A stretch of DNA of 64,000 bases from the NCBI GenBank assembly GCA_950022695.1, contig CATLLN010000001.1, positions 541,901 to 605,900 of the forward strand, in the 5' to 3' direction. This document shows positions 31,289 to 41,019 of this stretch, piece after piece. This DNA comes from an uncultured bacterium. Lineage in GTDB: Bacteria > Cyanobacteriota > Vampirovibrionia > Gastranaerophilales > Gastranaerophilaceae. The notes below the pieces were generated by a model. It searched no databases. It was given only the letters and a program-made list of their open reading frames with translations, and was not told the origin of the DNA. Position 1 is the stretch's first letter, and the number at the start of each line of letters is the position of its first letter. The position numbers and the translations under genes are program-made.

Positions 31289-32464
31289 TTATTTGTTGGT
31301 AAAACCTGTTTTTATAATATTTTTACCAAATTTTGATTCCAGTTTGTCAAAACATTTTGCAAGTTTTGCTTTCTTTTCTGTTTCTTCAGCGTCAAGGTAG
31401 AGTGAAAGCTGTTCAGACCCTGCTTCACCTATCTTTTCTAAGAAAACACCTGTGCTTCGGTACAAAATATTCGGGTCAAAGATTTCCTCAAGCAGTTTTA
31501 TTGCAATATTTGAAATTTCCAACTCAAAATCAACAGGAGCCAAGAGCTCTTTTTTAGTGTAAAACACTCTGAAATCTTTAGTCCGAAGCATAACACCGAT
31601 TGCCGAACATTTAGTGTTATATGAACGGAGTTTGCGGCAAGATGTATGAATATGTCTGTTTAGTTCATTTTTTATAAAATTAAAATCAGATGTAAAAATT
31701 CCGAAAGCGCGGGTATTTTGAATAGATTTAGGTGGTTTTTCAGCGTTTGTAACTTCTGAAACCATTTCGCCCAAAAGTTCATGACGCATTTCTATTCCAT
31801 GAATTCCGATTGTTGATTCGAACCATTTGTCTGTTTTTTTTATAAGTTCTTCTGCTGTCAGAATTCCGTAGCGTTTCAAACTATTTGTTAAACGCCTCCC
31901 GATTCCCCAGACCTCTTCTATTTTGGTCTTTTCAAGTTCTTTATGAATTTTTTGTTTACCTATCAAATAAACTCCTGAAGATGATTTTTTAGATTTATCA
32001 GATGCAAGTTTTGAAAGAGTTTTTGTAGAACTTACCCCGATAGATACCGGTATATCAGCATCTTGTAATATTTTTTCACGAAGGTAAATTGCAAGTTCTC
32101 TGTAATTTTTTTTATAAAGCTTTGTCAAGCCTGTTAGGTCTACAAATGCTTCATCCACAGAATATACCTGTACATATGGACTGAAATCTTTTAAAATTGA
32201 CATTACTTGAGTTGAAACGATAGAATAATATTCGTGGTCCGCAGTAATATATATTGCCTTTGGATGTTCTTTTTTAGCCATAAAATAAGGTTCGCCCATT
32301 CGCACGCCCATTTTTTTTGCTTCTTTGGAACGTGAAATCACGCACCCGTCGTTGTTTGAAAGTACGCAAACGGGTTTTCCTTTCAATGTAGTATCACGTT
32401 TCTGTTCACAGGAAACAAAAAACGAGTCACAATCAACTAATGCTATGTATTTCTGTTTTGTCAT
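31289..32464 (-). CDS. umuC: Y-family DNA polymerase (UmuC/DinB-like)
   Basis: 391 residues from the ATG at 32464; an upstream extension to 32539 lacks a clear start signal. ALVDCDSFFVSCEQ holds the first metal-binding Asp. NNDGCVISRSKEAKKMGVRMGEPYF is the UmuC-type finger, and YSVDEAFVDL holds the catalytic acidic pair (S-V-D-E-A). A helix-hairpin-helix region (EEVWGIGRRLTNSLKRYGI) and little-finger domain follow. It would copy past damaged bases during the SOS response. No umuD lies next to it. It is divergent from the four-winged-helix regulator at 32578. Confidence 0.93.
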   Translation of the reverse strand: MTKQKYIALVDCDSFFVSCEQKRDTTLKGKPVCVLSNNDGCVISRSKEAKKMGVRMGEPYFMAKKEHPKAIYITADHEYYSIVSTQVMSILKDFSPYVQVYSVDEAFVDLTGLTKLYKKNYRELAIYLREKILQDADIPVSIGVSSTKTLSKLASDKSKKSSSGVYLIGKQKIHKELEKTKIEEVWGIGRRLTNSLKRYGILTAEELIKKTDKWFESTIGIHGIEMRHELLGEMVSEVTNAEKPPKSIQNTRAFGIFTSDFNFIKNELNRHIHTSCRKLRSYNTKCSAIGVMLRTKDFRVFYTKKELLAPVDFELEISNIAIKLLEEIFDPNILYRSTGVFLEKIGEAGSEQLSLYLDAEETEKKAKLAKCFDKLESKFGKNIIKTGFTNK

Positions 32465-32577
32465 ATTAAAGATTATATATCTTTTTGTAACAAAAGTGCA
32501 AATTATAGCAAAAAAATCCCTTGATGTTTTTTTACACATAGTATATTATTAGAAAGCAAAAGTAGGTAGGAATATAT

Positions 32578-33753
32578 ATGAATTCAAATGAAAATTTTAT
32601 GTTTCCAAAAAAATCTGATTTAGTGAAGATTAAGATATCAGATATTACATTTGAGTTACCGGATTTGAAAAATACAGATGAAGCAAAGGCTATTGTTATA
32701 GGAAAATGGCTTGCGGCATGGATTAAAGCAGATTTAGCTGCCGGTAAAATTGCAATTCGAAATATTTTGCCTTCAAAGTCAGAATTTGCGTACCTGCTAG
32801 GTGTCAGTATCGGAACGATGCAAAATGCTTTTCGATATATTGAAGATTTGGGATATGTAGAATCTAAACAATGTATTGGAACAATGGTAAGTGATTACAA
32901 TAAAAATGATTCAACTGTAAGAAAACTTACATCAAAAAGGGATTTGGCTGTAGAGGCTGTAAAAAGATATATTCAAACAGGCGGGTTTAAAGTCGGTTCA
33001 CAACTTCCGTCTTCGCGTACGGTTGCAACGATTGTCGGTTTTTCAGTAAATACAACAAGGCTTGCATTGGAGACTCTGGCAACTAAAAATATAATTTGTC
33101 ACAGGTTTAAAAATGCTAAAGATAGTGGTTGGTCTGTTTTGACATTGGAATTTGATGTTGAGGCAAGAATTTCTAAATCTTCAGAAACTCTTGTAGATAT
33201 GGTTGTTAAGGATTTAGAAAATTATATTAAAAATAATCTGAAAATTGGCAGTCGAATTCCTGCACATGCAGCTTTGGCTAAAGCTTTAAAAGCCAGTGTT
33301 AAAACTGTTCATGATGCTTTAAAAGTTTTAATTGATCGCGGGGTATTACTTGCACGTCGCGGGCGCTACGGGACAACAGTAGTGAAAATTCCAGGTGCGG
33401 AAATGTCTTTGCAAAAACCTGAAACCTCAATTTTTGCACCGGCAAAAAACACTGCATTTTACCATTATGAAAAGACTCAAAATCACATAAAAAGAATGAT
33501 AGCTTCAGAGTATGAAGTTGGAGATAAACTGCCTTCAATTCAGGAGTTATCAAAGTCTTTGGATTTAAGTCCTAATACAATTAGAAAGGCTTTTCATAAT
33601 CTAGCCAAAGAAGGTTATCTTGTATTTTCGCGTGGACGTTATGGCGGAACATTTGTAATTGATATTCCGGAAGTTGAATCTCAAACTTTCAAATGGCTTG
33701 CCGTTAATCCTCAATATGCTAAAGAATATTCCGAATTGCAATCAGAAAATTAG
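32578..33753 (+). CDS. regulator with four tandem GntR-type winged helices and no effector domain
   Basis: 391 residues. Four copies of a GntR-type winged helix can be aligned by eye at about 38-106, 123-188, 205-271 and 298-363. Each has 'hydrophobic start, G-x-(K/R)-(L/I)-P-S/A, helix-turn-helix, L-x-x-(R/K)-G/N-(V/I/Y)'. Examples are QLPSSRTVATIVGFSVNTTR, IPAHAALAKALKASVKTVHD and LPSIQELSKSLDLSPNTIRK. Copies 3 and 4 end in the same RGRYG(T/G)T wing. Typical GntR regulators have one such domain plus a ligand-binding domain, which is absent. RBS is weak (GTAGGT). It is divergent from umuC and convergent with the prepilin gene, with no gap. Confidence 0.82.
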   Translation: MNSNENFMFPKKSDLVKIKISDITFELPDLKNTDEAKAIVIGKWLAAWIKADLAAGKIAIRNILPSKSEFAYLLGVSIGTMQNAFRYIEDLGYVESKQCIGTMVSDYNKNDSTVRKLTSKRDLAVEAVKRYIQTGGFKVGSQLPSSRTVATIVGFSVNTTRLALETLATKNIICHRFKNAKDSGWSVLTLEFDVEARISKSSETLVDMVVKDLENYIKNNLKIGSRIPAHAALAKALKASVKTVHDALKVLIDRGVLLARRGRYGTTVVKIPGAEMSLQKPETSIFAPAKNTAFYHYEKTQNHIKRMIASEYEVGDKLPSIQELSKSLDLSPNTIRKAFHNLAKEGYLVFSRGRYGGTFVIDIPEVESQTFKWLAVNPQYAKEYSELQSEN

Positions 33754-34500
33754 TTACGGCTTTTTAGGAAAACCGGCTTTTTCTAAATCTGGCAGCTTGT
33801 CATATGTCAATACATACGCTGCTGGACTTGTTGCGTCCAGTTTACAGGATTTTGCATTTTGATAGTTACATAGTCCTTTATAGAAAGCTGGAGAAGACCA
33901 GGTGTGTATTTTATAATACGGGACTAAATTATAATTATCTCCAAAGCTTGTAACAGGAAACATATCTTTTCCCACTCTGTTAGGGGCTGATTTCCCATTT
34001 GCATCTATTACAATATTTAATGTTCCGCTATTTCCAAATGCATTCATTCTTGACATTGCAACTACTGCTCCGTTGTATAATTTGTAATAGCATACACCTG
34101 ATTTGTCAGCACCCAAATTTGCACCAATGGAATAGGTTGAGTAATTAGCATTTGTTCCATCCAGAGCATAACTTCTTTTAGGCAGCCAGCTTAAAAGTTC
34201 TTTTCTGTTTCCGGGTAGGTAACACTTTTTATCACTATATTTAAAATGTCTGTCAATATTTGAGGCAATAGCTTCTATTTCCGGTGCTTCATATTTATCA
34301 TAACAACTGTTTCCTTGACAATCTTCACTTTCTTCCATTAGTCTAACTGCATTGTTAATAATAGAATAACTTTGTTTAAATTTATTAACTATCTGTTTTT
34401 CAAATAGATGAGCTTTTAATGTTGGAATTGTCATCGCAGCTACTATACCAATTATCCCGAGTGTAATCAGTGTCTCTGCCAAAGTAAAGCCCTTTTTCAT
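33754..34500 (-). CDS. type IV prepilin-like protein
   Basis: 248 residues from the ATG at 34500 (RBS AGGAGAG); a longer frame reaches 34566. MKKGFTLAETLITLGIIG is the class III leader with the conserved Glu. The C-terminal domain has IDANGKSAPNRVGKDMFPV, matching the other two prepilins, and cysteine pairs (CQGNSC, CNYQNAKSC). Its stop abuts the stop of the four-winged-helix regulator with zero spacing and no terminator between. A divergent small HTH gene begins 101 bases upstream, repeating the 5408-6402 arrangement. Confidence 0.85.
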   Translation of the reverse strand: MKKGFTLAETLITLGIIGIVAAMTIPTLKAHLFEKQIVNKFKQSYSIINNAVRLMEESEDCQGNSCYDKYEAPEIEAIASNIDRHFKYSDKKCYLPGNRKELLSWLPKRSYALDGTNANYSTYSIGANLGADKSGVCYYKLYNGAVVAMSRMNAFGNSGTLNIVIDANGKSAPNRVGKDMFPVTSFGDNYNLVPYYKIHTWSSPAFYKGLCNYQNAKSCKLDATSPAAYVLTYDKLPDLEKAGFPKKP

Positions 34501-34601
34501 AATCTCTCCTGTCAATATTGTATTATTATCTTTCAATATATTGATATTACATGTCATTATATTCACTTATATAAATTTAGTCAAGGTTATATAATTATGC
34601 A

Positions 34602-34826
34602 ATGGAGAAAGATTTTAGATATATTATCGGACGTAATATTAAAGCTGAACGATTAAGAAAAGATATTACTCAGGAACAATTTGCCGAGTTGATTGATATG
34701 AGTGTAAGTTATGTCAGTAAGCTTGAACAAGGGTTGACTTCTCCTACTGCATTGGCACTTTATAAAATGTCCTGTGTTCTAAATGTCCCAATGGAAGAGT
34801 TTTTTAAGGGAATCTCTAAATTGTAA
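34602..34826 (+). CDS. small XRE-family HTH regulator, divergent from prepilin
   Basis: 74 residues that are almost only a Cro/C1-type HTH (IKAERLRKDITQEQFAELID, then VSYVSKLEQGLTSPTALAL). It ends VLNVPMEEFFKG. A TATAAT box at 34590-34595 lies six bases from the ATG and no RBS is seen, so the message may be leaderless. It is a paralogue in position of the 6130-6402 gene and precedes smc in the same direction. Confidence 0.8.
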   Translation: MEKDFRYIIGRNIKAERLRKDITQEQFAELIDMSVSYVSKLEQGLTSPTALALYKMSCVLNVPMEEFFKGISKL

Positions 34827-34901
34827 ATATTATTCAATATTTTTGACATGACTTATTCTTATCTGCCATAATAAGAAAAACAGACTGTGATTAGGTAGAA
34901 T

Positions 34902-37900
34902 ATGTACATAAAACAATTAGAGATAGATAATTTTAAATCATTTGCCAATAAATCGGATATCCCTTTACTAAAAGGTTTTACTACAGTTTCCGGACCAAAC
35001 GGGTCAGGAAAAAGTAATATCATTGATAGTGTCATGTTCGCTCTTGGGCTTAGAACAGGTTCAGCTTTGCGTATTGAAAATTTATCTGATTTTATTACAA
35101 CTTTTAACAATAAAAACGAAGCAATGGTAAAAGTTGTATTTGGTGATGTCGACGGCGATAAGGAGTTATCTGTTGCGCGGAGGATTAAAAAGACTAATCA
35201 AGGATTTGCAAGTACATATTATCTAAATGATAAAGTTGATACTTTAACAAATATCAGAGGAATTTTAGAAAAATATAATATCACACCAAACAGCTATAAC
35301 GTTATGATGCAGGGTGATGTTAACAGTATTGTAATGTGTTCGTCCAAGGTTCGACGCGGAATTATTGATGAAATAGCAGGGGTTGCAGATTTTGACAGAA
35401 GAATAGATCAGGCAACAGGAGAGCTTAAAACTGTTGAACAGCGTGTTGAAGCCGCTATGCTTATTTTAACAGAGGTAGAAAAAACTCTTGAACAATTAAA
35501 ATCAGAACGTGAAGTTGCTTTGAAATATAAAAAATTACAAGAAGAAAAATCCGGACTTGAAGCACAAATTGGTACGGTGAAGTTCTTTGATCTTAAACGT
35601 AATTTAGAATTAGCTCATGAAAATATTCTTCAATCTAACAAAAAGTTAAAAGAAGAACAGGCTAATAAAAAAGATTTAGATGAAAAAATTAAGTTAATTA
35701 ATGAAAAATATAAAGAGCTTGATGAAAAACTAAAAGAGCAAGGCGAAGATGAACGTAACAAATTAAAAGATGCTCAAAGTGATTTATCTGCTCGTATTCA
35801 GATTAAGAAAAACGCTATTGATTATTCGGATACACAGATACAAAAAGGGCTTCAATCAATCGAAAACGCTAAAAACGGTATAGAATCTTACAAGAAAAAA
35901 ATCGAAGATGAACGATTAAATATCAAACTTGCACACGATAAAACCGGAATTATTGAAACTCAGTTAAAGGAAAAGAAAGAAGAATTATCTAAAAAACTTG
36001 CCGATATTTCTGGGTTAAGCTCAACAGCTGATAAATATATCCAGGAACGCAATGATGTTTCACGTTCTTTGGACAGTTTAAAAGATAAAGATAATGAACT
36101 TTTAAAACAGTCTTTACCGAAGGAAAATGATTTAAGAAACCTTAAAAAAGAAGTTGAAGAAGCTAAAACATTTATAGAACAGGCAGAATCAGCTAAAGCA
36201 AATTTTGGAGATAACAAATCTTTAAAAGAACTGGAAGTTAATAACCTCAAAAAAGAAATGGATGAATTGAAAGAGATTCAGACCAAAACAATGCAGCAGC
36301 TTGATGATGCTAAAACTGCAATTGAACATTATGACCATGATGTAAGGGCTGCTTATAGAAAATTCTCTGATATGGAAGCTCAAAGACGTGCTGCATCGTC
36401 TTCGGGGTCAAGTATTCCAATTACAACGGTTATGAATGCAAACCTTGAAGGTGTTCATGCTCCTTTGATGCAGTTAGGTACAGTAGATGAAGAATATTCA
36501 CTTGCTTTGGATATCGCTTTTGGCGGGAGATTAGCTCATATTGTTGTTGATGATACGCATGCAGCATATGTTGCTATGGAGCTTTTAAATTCCTCCCGCG
36601 CAGGACGTGCTACATTTATTCCTCTGAATAAAGTTAAAAAAGCACCGTCACGCTTACAGCTTCCAAAAAATCGAGGTGTGATTGATTTTGCAATAAATCT
36701 TGTAGATTTTGATGATATTTATATTGATGCGTTTTTCTACGCAGTAGGCGATACTTTAATCGTAGAAGACGCGGATGCTGCTGAACCTCTAATGGGTCAG
36801 TACCGTATGGTTACACTTGACGGTAAGCTTTATGAAAAATCCTCAGCTATAACTGGCGGTTATGTTAAAAAGTCTATTTTCGGGTTCGGGCAGAATGATG
36901 ATAAAGAACTTGAAAACGCTAAAGCAAAACTCGATGAACTTCAGCGTAAATATGATGAAGCAGTAGCACATAAGAAAGAATTAGAAGAAAAACTTGATAA
37001 GGTAAGAGTAACTTATTCATCATCTTCTACAGAATACTCTAAGGCAAAAATCGAGCTTTCAAATATGTCATCACAGTTCGAAAACAGTCAAAATCTTCTT
37101 GAAACAAAAAGAGCTTTTGTAACTGAAAACGAACCTAAAATTGATGTTTTTAACTCTGAACTTGATAAAATTGAAGCAAAGCGTGTTGAACTTGCTGATA
37201 AGATTCAGGAAGCTCAGGATAAGTTAACAGAGCTTGATAATCTCTTAAATGACAAAGATTTAAAAGATCTGAAAGAAAAAACTCAAGGTATTGAAGATGA
37301 AATCAGACATCTAAATAACAGTATGTTAGGTGTCCAAAACGAAATTAATGGTTACAACAATACTATTAAATTTAACGAACAGCTTATAGTTTCAAAAGAA
37401 GATGATATTAAAAACACAACTAGAAATAACGAATCTCTTGAAAAAGACAAAGAAACTTACAAAGCTGAAATCGTTCAGTTAGAGGAGCAATTAAATACCC
37501 TATCTGATAAAATTGCTGTAATTGATGCAAAAATCGGAGAACTTGTGAAAGAAAAAGAAGAAATTCATAAAAGTTTAGTCGATTTGCAAACCAATAGTGC
37601 AGTAAAATCATCTGAAATCGACAGAATTAATGAGCAGATTGAAGCATTTAAAACAAGACGCCGTGAGCTGGAACCTCAATTAAAAGAAGCATCAGAACTT
37701 CTTGAATCTAACGGTGTTGAACTTGATAAGCTTGAACCTGTTCAGATTTCTATTGATGAGCTGAATGCAAAAATTCAGCGTCTTGATAAGAGAATGCAAG
37801 AACTTGGCGATGTAAATATGCGCGCAATTGTTTCTTATGAAGAAAAAGCGGCAAGAAAAGAAGAACTTGATACCCAGATAAATACTTTGTCTACAGAACG

Positions 37901-38414
37901 TCAGTCAATTTTAGATAAAATGAACGGGTTTGAACAGCAGAAAAAAGAAGCATTTATGACAACATTTACTGCCATAAATGAAAACTTCAAAGATATTTAT
38001 CATCAATTATCAGAAGGGGAAGGAAGACTTATTTTGGAAAACGAAAAAGATCCTCTTTCTGCCGGCATGACAATTGAAGCTAAGCCTCGTGATAAAACAA
38101 CAAATAATAAATTAGGTGCTTTATCCGGTGGTGAAAAAGCCTTAACAGCTTTAGCTCTGGTATTTTCTATTCAAAGATATCTGCCGGCACCATTCTATGC
38201 GCTGGATGAGGTTGATGCAAGTTTAGATACAATGAACGTGGAAAGAATTGCAGAAATGGTTAAAAAGCAATCTTCGGATACCCAATTCCTTGTAGTAAGT
38301 CACCGAAGACCGATGATTGAAGCTGCAAACCGAACAATTGGTGTTACACAAAAAGAAAAAGGTAAAACAAAAGTTACAGGTGTGAAACTGAGAGAAGACA
38401 ATGATGAACAATAA
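34902..38414 (+). CDS. smc: chromosome segregation SMC protein
   Basis: 1170 residues. Walker A GPNGSGKSNI near 32-41; coiled-coil arm; flexible hinge at about 500-660 (GVHAPLMQLGTVDEEYSLAL, then AGRATFIPLNKV); second coiled coil; ABC signature LSGGEKAL and Walker B FYALDEVDASLD at the C-terminus. It is full length for bacterial SMC. It forms the ATP-driven condensin ring with ScpA and ScpB, both encoded directly after it. The 3' end overlaps scpA by 14 bases. Confidence 0.98.
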   Translation: MYIKQLEIDNFKSFANKSDIPLLKGFTTVSGPNGSGKSNIIDSVMFALGLRTGSALRIENLSDFITTFNNKNEAMVKVVFGDVDGDKELSVARRIKKTNQGFASTYYLNDKVDTLTNIRGILEKYNITPNSYNVMMQGDVNSIVMCSSKVRRGIIDEIAGVADFDRRIDQATGELKTVEQRVEAAMLILTEVEKTLEQLKSEREVALKYKKLQEEKSGLEAQIGTVKFFDLKRNLELAHENILQSNKKLKEEQANKKDLDEKIKLINEKYKELDEKLKEQGEDERNKLKDAQSDLSARIQIKKNAIDYSDTQIQKGLQSIENAKNGIESYKKKIEDERLNIKLAHDKTGIIETQLKEKKEELSKKLADISGLSSTADKYIQERNDVSRSLDSLKDKDNELLKQSLPKENDLRNLKKEVEEAKTFIEQAESAKANFGDNKSLKELEVNNLKKEMDELKEIQTKTMQQLDDAKTAIEHYDHDVRAAYRKFSDMEAQRRAASSSGSSIPITTVMNANLEGVHAPLMQLGTVDEEYSLALDIAFGGRLAHIVVDDTHAAYVAMELLNSSRAGRATFIPLNKVKKAPSRLQLPKNRGVIDFAINLVDFDDIYIDAFFYAVGDTLIVEDADAAEPLMGQYRMVTLDGKLYEKSSAITGGYVKKSIFGFGQNDDKELENAKAKLDELQRKYDEAVAHKKELEEKLDKVRVTYSSSSTEYSKAKIELSNMSSQFENSQNLLETKRAFVTENEPKIDVFNSELDKIEAKRVELADKIQEAQDKLTELDNLLNDKDLKDLKEKTQGIEDEIRHLNNSMLGVQNEINGYNNTIKFNEQLIVSKEDDIKNTTRNNESLEKDKETYKAEIVQLEEQLNTLSDKIAVIDAKIGELVKEKEEIHKSLVDLQTNSAVKSSEIDRINEQIEAFKTRRRELEPQLKEASELLESNGVELDKLEPVQISIDELNAKIQRLDKRMQELGDVNMRAIVSYEEKAARKEELDTQINTLSTERQSILDKMNGFEQQKKEAFMTTFTAINENFKDIYHQLSEGEGRLILENEKDPLSAGMTIEAKPRDKTTNNKLGALSGGEKALTALALVFSIQRYLPAPFYALDEVDASLDTMNVERIAEMVKKQSSDTQFLVVSHRRPMIEAANRTIGVTQKEKGKTKVTGVKLREDNDEQ

Positions 38415-39228
38415 TTCTTTAAATATGCAGGATTTAGAATCTTCAATATATGGAAAACCCGGTGAATTTGATTCAAATGACGGGATAGGTATCCTTGTAG
38501 ATATGGCAAAACAAGGTAAAATTGACCCGTGGAATATTGATATTCTTGATGTTACAGAAAAATATCTTGCACGAATGATTGAATTAAAATCATTAAATCT
38601 TCGTGTTGCTTCAAGAACACTTCTTTTTGCCTCAATTCTATGCAGATTGCAGTCAAATGTTCTGGCGGGGCTTTCACTGGAAGAGTTTCAGGATGCACCG
38701 GAAGATGATGTAATTTACGATGATGATGGTTTTATTGTTGAATATCCGGATGAAAATCAGGAATTTATTCCGACAAGCAACGTTGTTAGTTTTGATGAAG
38801 CGCTTCAACGTCGTACAAGTATCAGGCTTAATCGTAACCGCGTTGTTACTTTGAAAGACTTGATTAAACAATTGGAATTCTATGAAAAACTTGAAAAAAG
38901 AGCTTCTATGAAAAGTGCTCACGAACGTGCAAAACGTCATGTGAGAAATTATTCAAGACTTACACCGGATGAAATCGTTTCAATGGCGCACGAAGAATAT
39001 ATTGAAGAATCTGTTTTGAAGTTAAAAGATAATTTAGAACAAATATTTAATCATCAAGACAAAATAGAATTGAACGAATTAACAATACTTGGAATGGATA
39101 AAATCAGCGCGTATCTGGCTTTGTTATTTTTAAGCCGTGATACGGATTATGAACTTGAACAAGAAGAATTTTATTCTGATTTATATGTAGTAAAAGGCGG
39201 TAAAAAGTATGCAGCAGTTGAAGTCTAG
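38401..39228 (+). CDS. scpA: segregation and condensation protein A
   Basis: 275 residues. It has the kleisin layout: an N-terminal helix (LVDMAKQGKIDPWNIDILDVTEKYL) typical of ScpA, a middle acidic linker, and a C-terminal winged helix (ILGMDKISAYLALLFLSRDT) that binds the SMC head. It starts inside smc and overlaps scpB by 20 bases, so translation of the three is coupled. Confidence 0.95.
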   Translation: MMNNNSLNMQDLESSIYGKPGEFDSNDGIGILVDMAKQGKIDPWNIDILDVTEKYLARMIELKSLNLRVASRTLLFASILCRLQSNVLAGLSLEEFQDAPEDDVIYDDDGFIVEYPDENQEFIPTSNVVSFDEALQRRTSIRLNRNRVVTLKDLIKQLEFYEKLEKRASMKSAHERAKRHVRNYSRLTPDEIVSMAHEEYIEESVLKLKDNLEQIFNHQDKIELNELTILGMDKISAYLALLFLSRDTDYELEQEEFYSDLYVVKGGKKYAAVEV

Positions 39229-39718
39229 AATTGAAGCGGTTCTTTTTGTTACCGCAAAAGCTCTCACAGCAGATGAAATTGCAGTGTATCTGGATTCAGA
39301 ACCTGAAATTGTTGAAGAAGCTCTTTTAGAGTTGATTATGGATTACGCATCACGTGACGGTGCGTTGGAAATTGATGATGAAAACGGTTATATTTTGCAA
39401 GTGAAAGAAGATTACAGCGATATTGTAGAAAAAATATGTCCGATAGATTTATCTCCGGCGGTTTTAAGAACACTTCTTGTTATTGCATTGAAAGAGCCGA
39501 TTCGCCAGACTGAGCTTGTGAAATTGCGTTCAGCAGCATATGACCATATTGCAGAACTTGTGGAAAAAGGACTTGTTTCAAAACATAAAGATAAAAACGG
39601 CAGAAGTATTAATGTTAAAACTACTCCGAAATTCGCTGAATATTTTAAGCTAAAAGGTGATACAAGAGCTTTGGCGCGACAATTGGAAATGGATTTGGCA
39701 GAAAAAAATAATGCGTAA
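39209..39718 (+). CDS. scpB: segregation and condensation protein B
   Basis: 169 residues. Two winged helices: SRIEAVLFVTAKALTADEIA at the start and RQTELVKLRSAAYDHIAELV further on. RSINVKTTPKFAEYFKL matches the 'R-x-x-x-Y-x-T-T-x-x-F-x-x-x-F' region of ScpB. It binds ScpA in the condensin complex. The stop is overlapped by the next gene (ATGCGTAA). Confidence 0.94.
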   Translation: MQQLKSRIEAVLFVTAKALTADEIAVYLDSEPEIVEEALLELIMDYASRDGALEIDDENGYILQVKEDYSDIVEKICPIDLSPAVLRTLLVIALKEPIRQTELVKLRSAAYDHIAELVEKGLVSKHKDKNGRSINVKTTPKFAEYFKLKGDTRALARQLEMDLAEKNNA

Positions 39719-40985
39719 ATTTTTATTATTTGTATTTCTTGTAGTATTAGTAATTGCGCTTATTTATAAATCACCGTTTTCAGCGCTTTATAACTACAAT
39801 AAGGCAAAGGATTTATATCAGCAGGGGCAATATGAGCAGTCTCTGCCATATTTTGAAAAATCCTTATTTGCAGATTCTAAAGGCTTTTTGACAAGATTTT
39901 TTTATGTGATGGCACTGTCAAAAGCTGAACCAAAATATTCTGTGCAGAAAAAACTTTATGAAATGTCAGAATCCAAAATTGATGATGAAGCTTCAAGATA
40001 TGCAAAGGTTCAAGTTCGCAGACTTCGTTATAAACTCCTTGGAGGACTCGAATTTAATTATATTCACAATGCTTTAATGGGTAATGATATATTACGCTGG
40101 GATATAAAATCGTTTCCGCTAAGGGTGTATTTTGAAAATCCTGAATCTGTTCCTAGATATTATATTGATTCAATTGAAAAAGCTATGATGCTTTGGTCAA
40201 ATAGCACTAATTTTGTTAAGTTTACCCGTGTTGATGATAAAAATAATTCTGATATTTATATCAAATTTAAAGATAATAAAAAAGAGTGTGAAGGTGAACA
40301 ATGCCGTTTTGTTACAGCTTATACTGAACCCAATATTAGTGATAAAGTTTTGAAACAAATGACTTTAACTTTTTACAAAACAAATCCTTTAAATAAAGGC
40401 TTTACTCAAGGTGAAATTTATAATACAGCGCTTCATGAGTTAGGGCATACTTTAGGAATTATGGGACACAGCGATAATCCTAGAGATTTAATGTTTTCAA
40501 TGAGTGATAGTGCAAATAACAAATATTATCCTTTTGCTCAAAGTATGTCAAAAAGAGATTTACAAACTCTTGTTTTGCTTTATCGCTTAAAACCCACAAT
40601 TTCAAATGTTAAAGGTTTAGAAGGTGAAAGTTTTTATTATCCTCAATTAATTATCGGTAATGATGATGTTCGTTTACAAAAGAAGCTTGAAGAATACAAA
40701 TCTTATATTAATGAATATCCTGAAATGGCATCGGGATATGTAAATTTAGCTTCCATTTACGGTGATATGGGGGATTTTGAATCTGTATTACAAACACTTG
40801 ATAAAGCAGAAACCTATGCTCAAACTGTTGATGAAAAATATATTGTAAATTATAATAGAGCTGTGACATATTATAACTTGCAGCAGTATGAAAAAGCTAT
40901 AAACTTTGCAAAAGTTGCACAAGCTTTTAAAGATGAACAAAGTATTCGTGATTTAATAAACGATATTTTAGAAGCAAAAGATTAA
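39711..40985 (+). CDS. membrane-anchored matrixin-like metalloprotease with TPR segments
   Basis: 424 residues from the ATG at 39711 (overlapping the scpB stop); a longer frame starts at 39657. One N-terminal membrane helix (FLLFVFLVVLVIALIY) is followed by a TPR-like pair (AKDLYQQGQYEQSLPYFEKS). A protease domain with HELGHTLGIMGHS at 242-254 follows, the zinc motif of metzincins with the one-residue insertion seen in cyanobacterial matrixin-like proteins. Another TPR part is at the C-terminus. It should face the periplasm. Its tight coupling to smc-scpA-scpB is unexpected. Confidence 0.82.
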   Translation: MRKFLLFVFLVVLVIALIYKSPFSALYNYNKAKDLYQQGQYEQSLPYFEKSLFADSKGFLTRFFYVMALSKAEPKYSVQKKLYEMSESKIDDEASRYAKVQVRRLRYKLLGGLEFNYIHNALMGNDILRWDIKSFPLRVYFENPESVPRYYIDSIEKAMMLWSNSTNFVKFTRVDDKNNSDIYIKFKDNKKECEGEQCRFVTAYTEPNISDKVLKQMTLTFYKTNPLNKGFTQGEIYNTALHELGHTLGIMGHSDNPRDLMFSMSDSANNKYYPFAQSMSKRDLQTLVLLYRLKPTISNVKGLEGESFYYPQLIIGNDDVRLQKKLEEYKSYINEYPEMASGYVNLASIYGDMGDFESVLQTLDKAETYAQTVDEKYIVNYNRAVTYYNLQQYEKAINFAKVAQAFKDEQSIRDLINDILEAKD

Positions 40986-41019
40986 GTATTTTGCTGCATT
41001 TGCAAAATTTTCTATTGCT

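Noticed and set aside
32465..32577. LexA (SOS) box between umuC and the regulator
   Set aside because: TTTTGTAACAAAA is palindromic but matches no LexA box that I can name for this lineage; not claimed.
33299..33553. Minus-strand frame within the four-winged-helix gene
   Set aside because: Shadow frame with no RBS, while the plus strand shows clear domain repeats.
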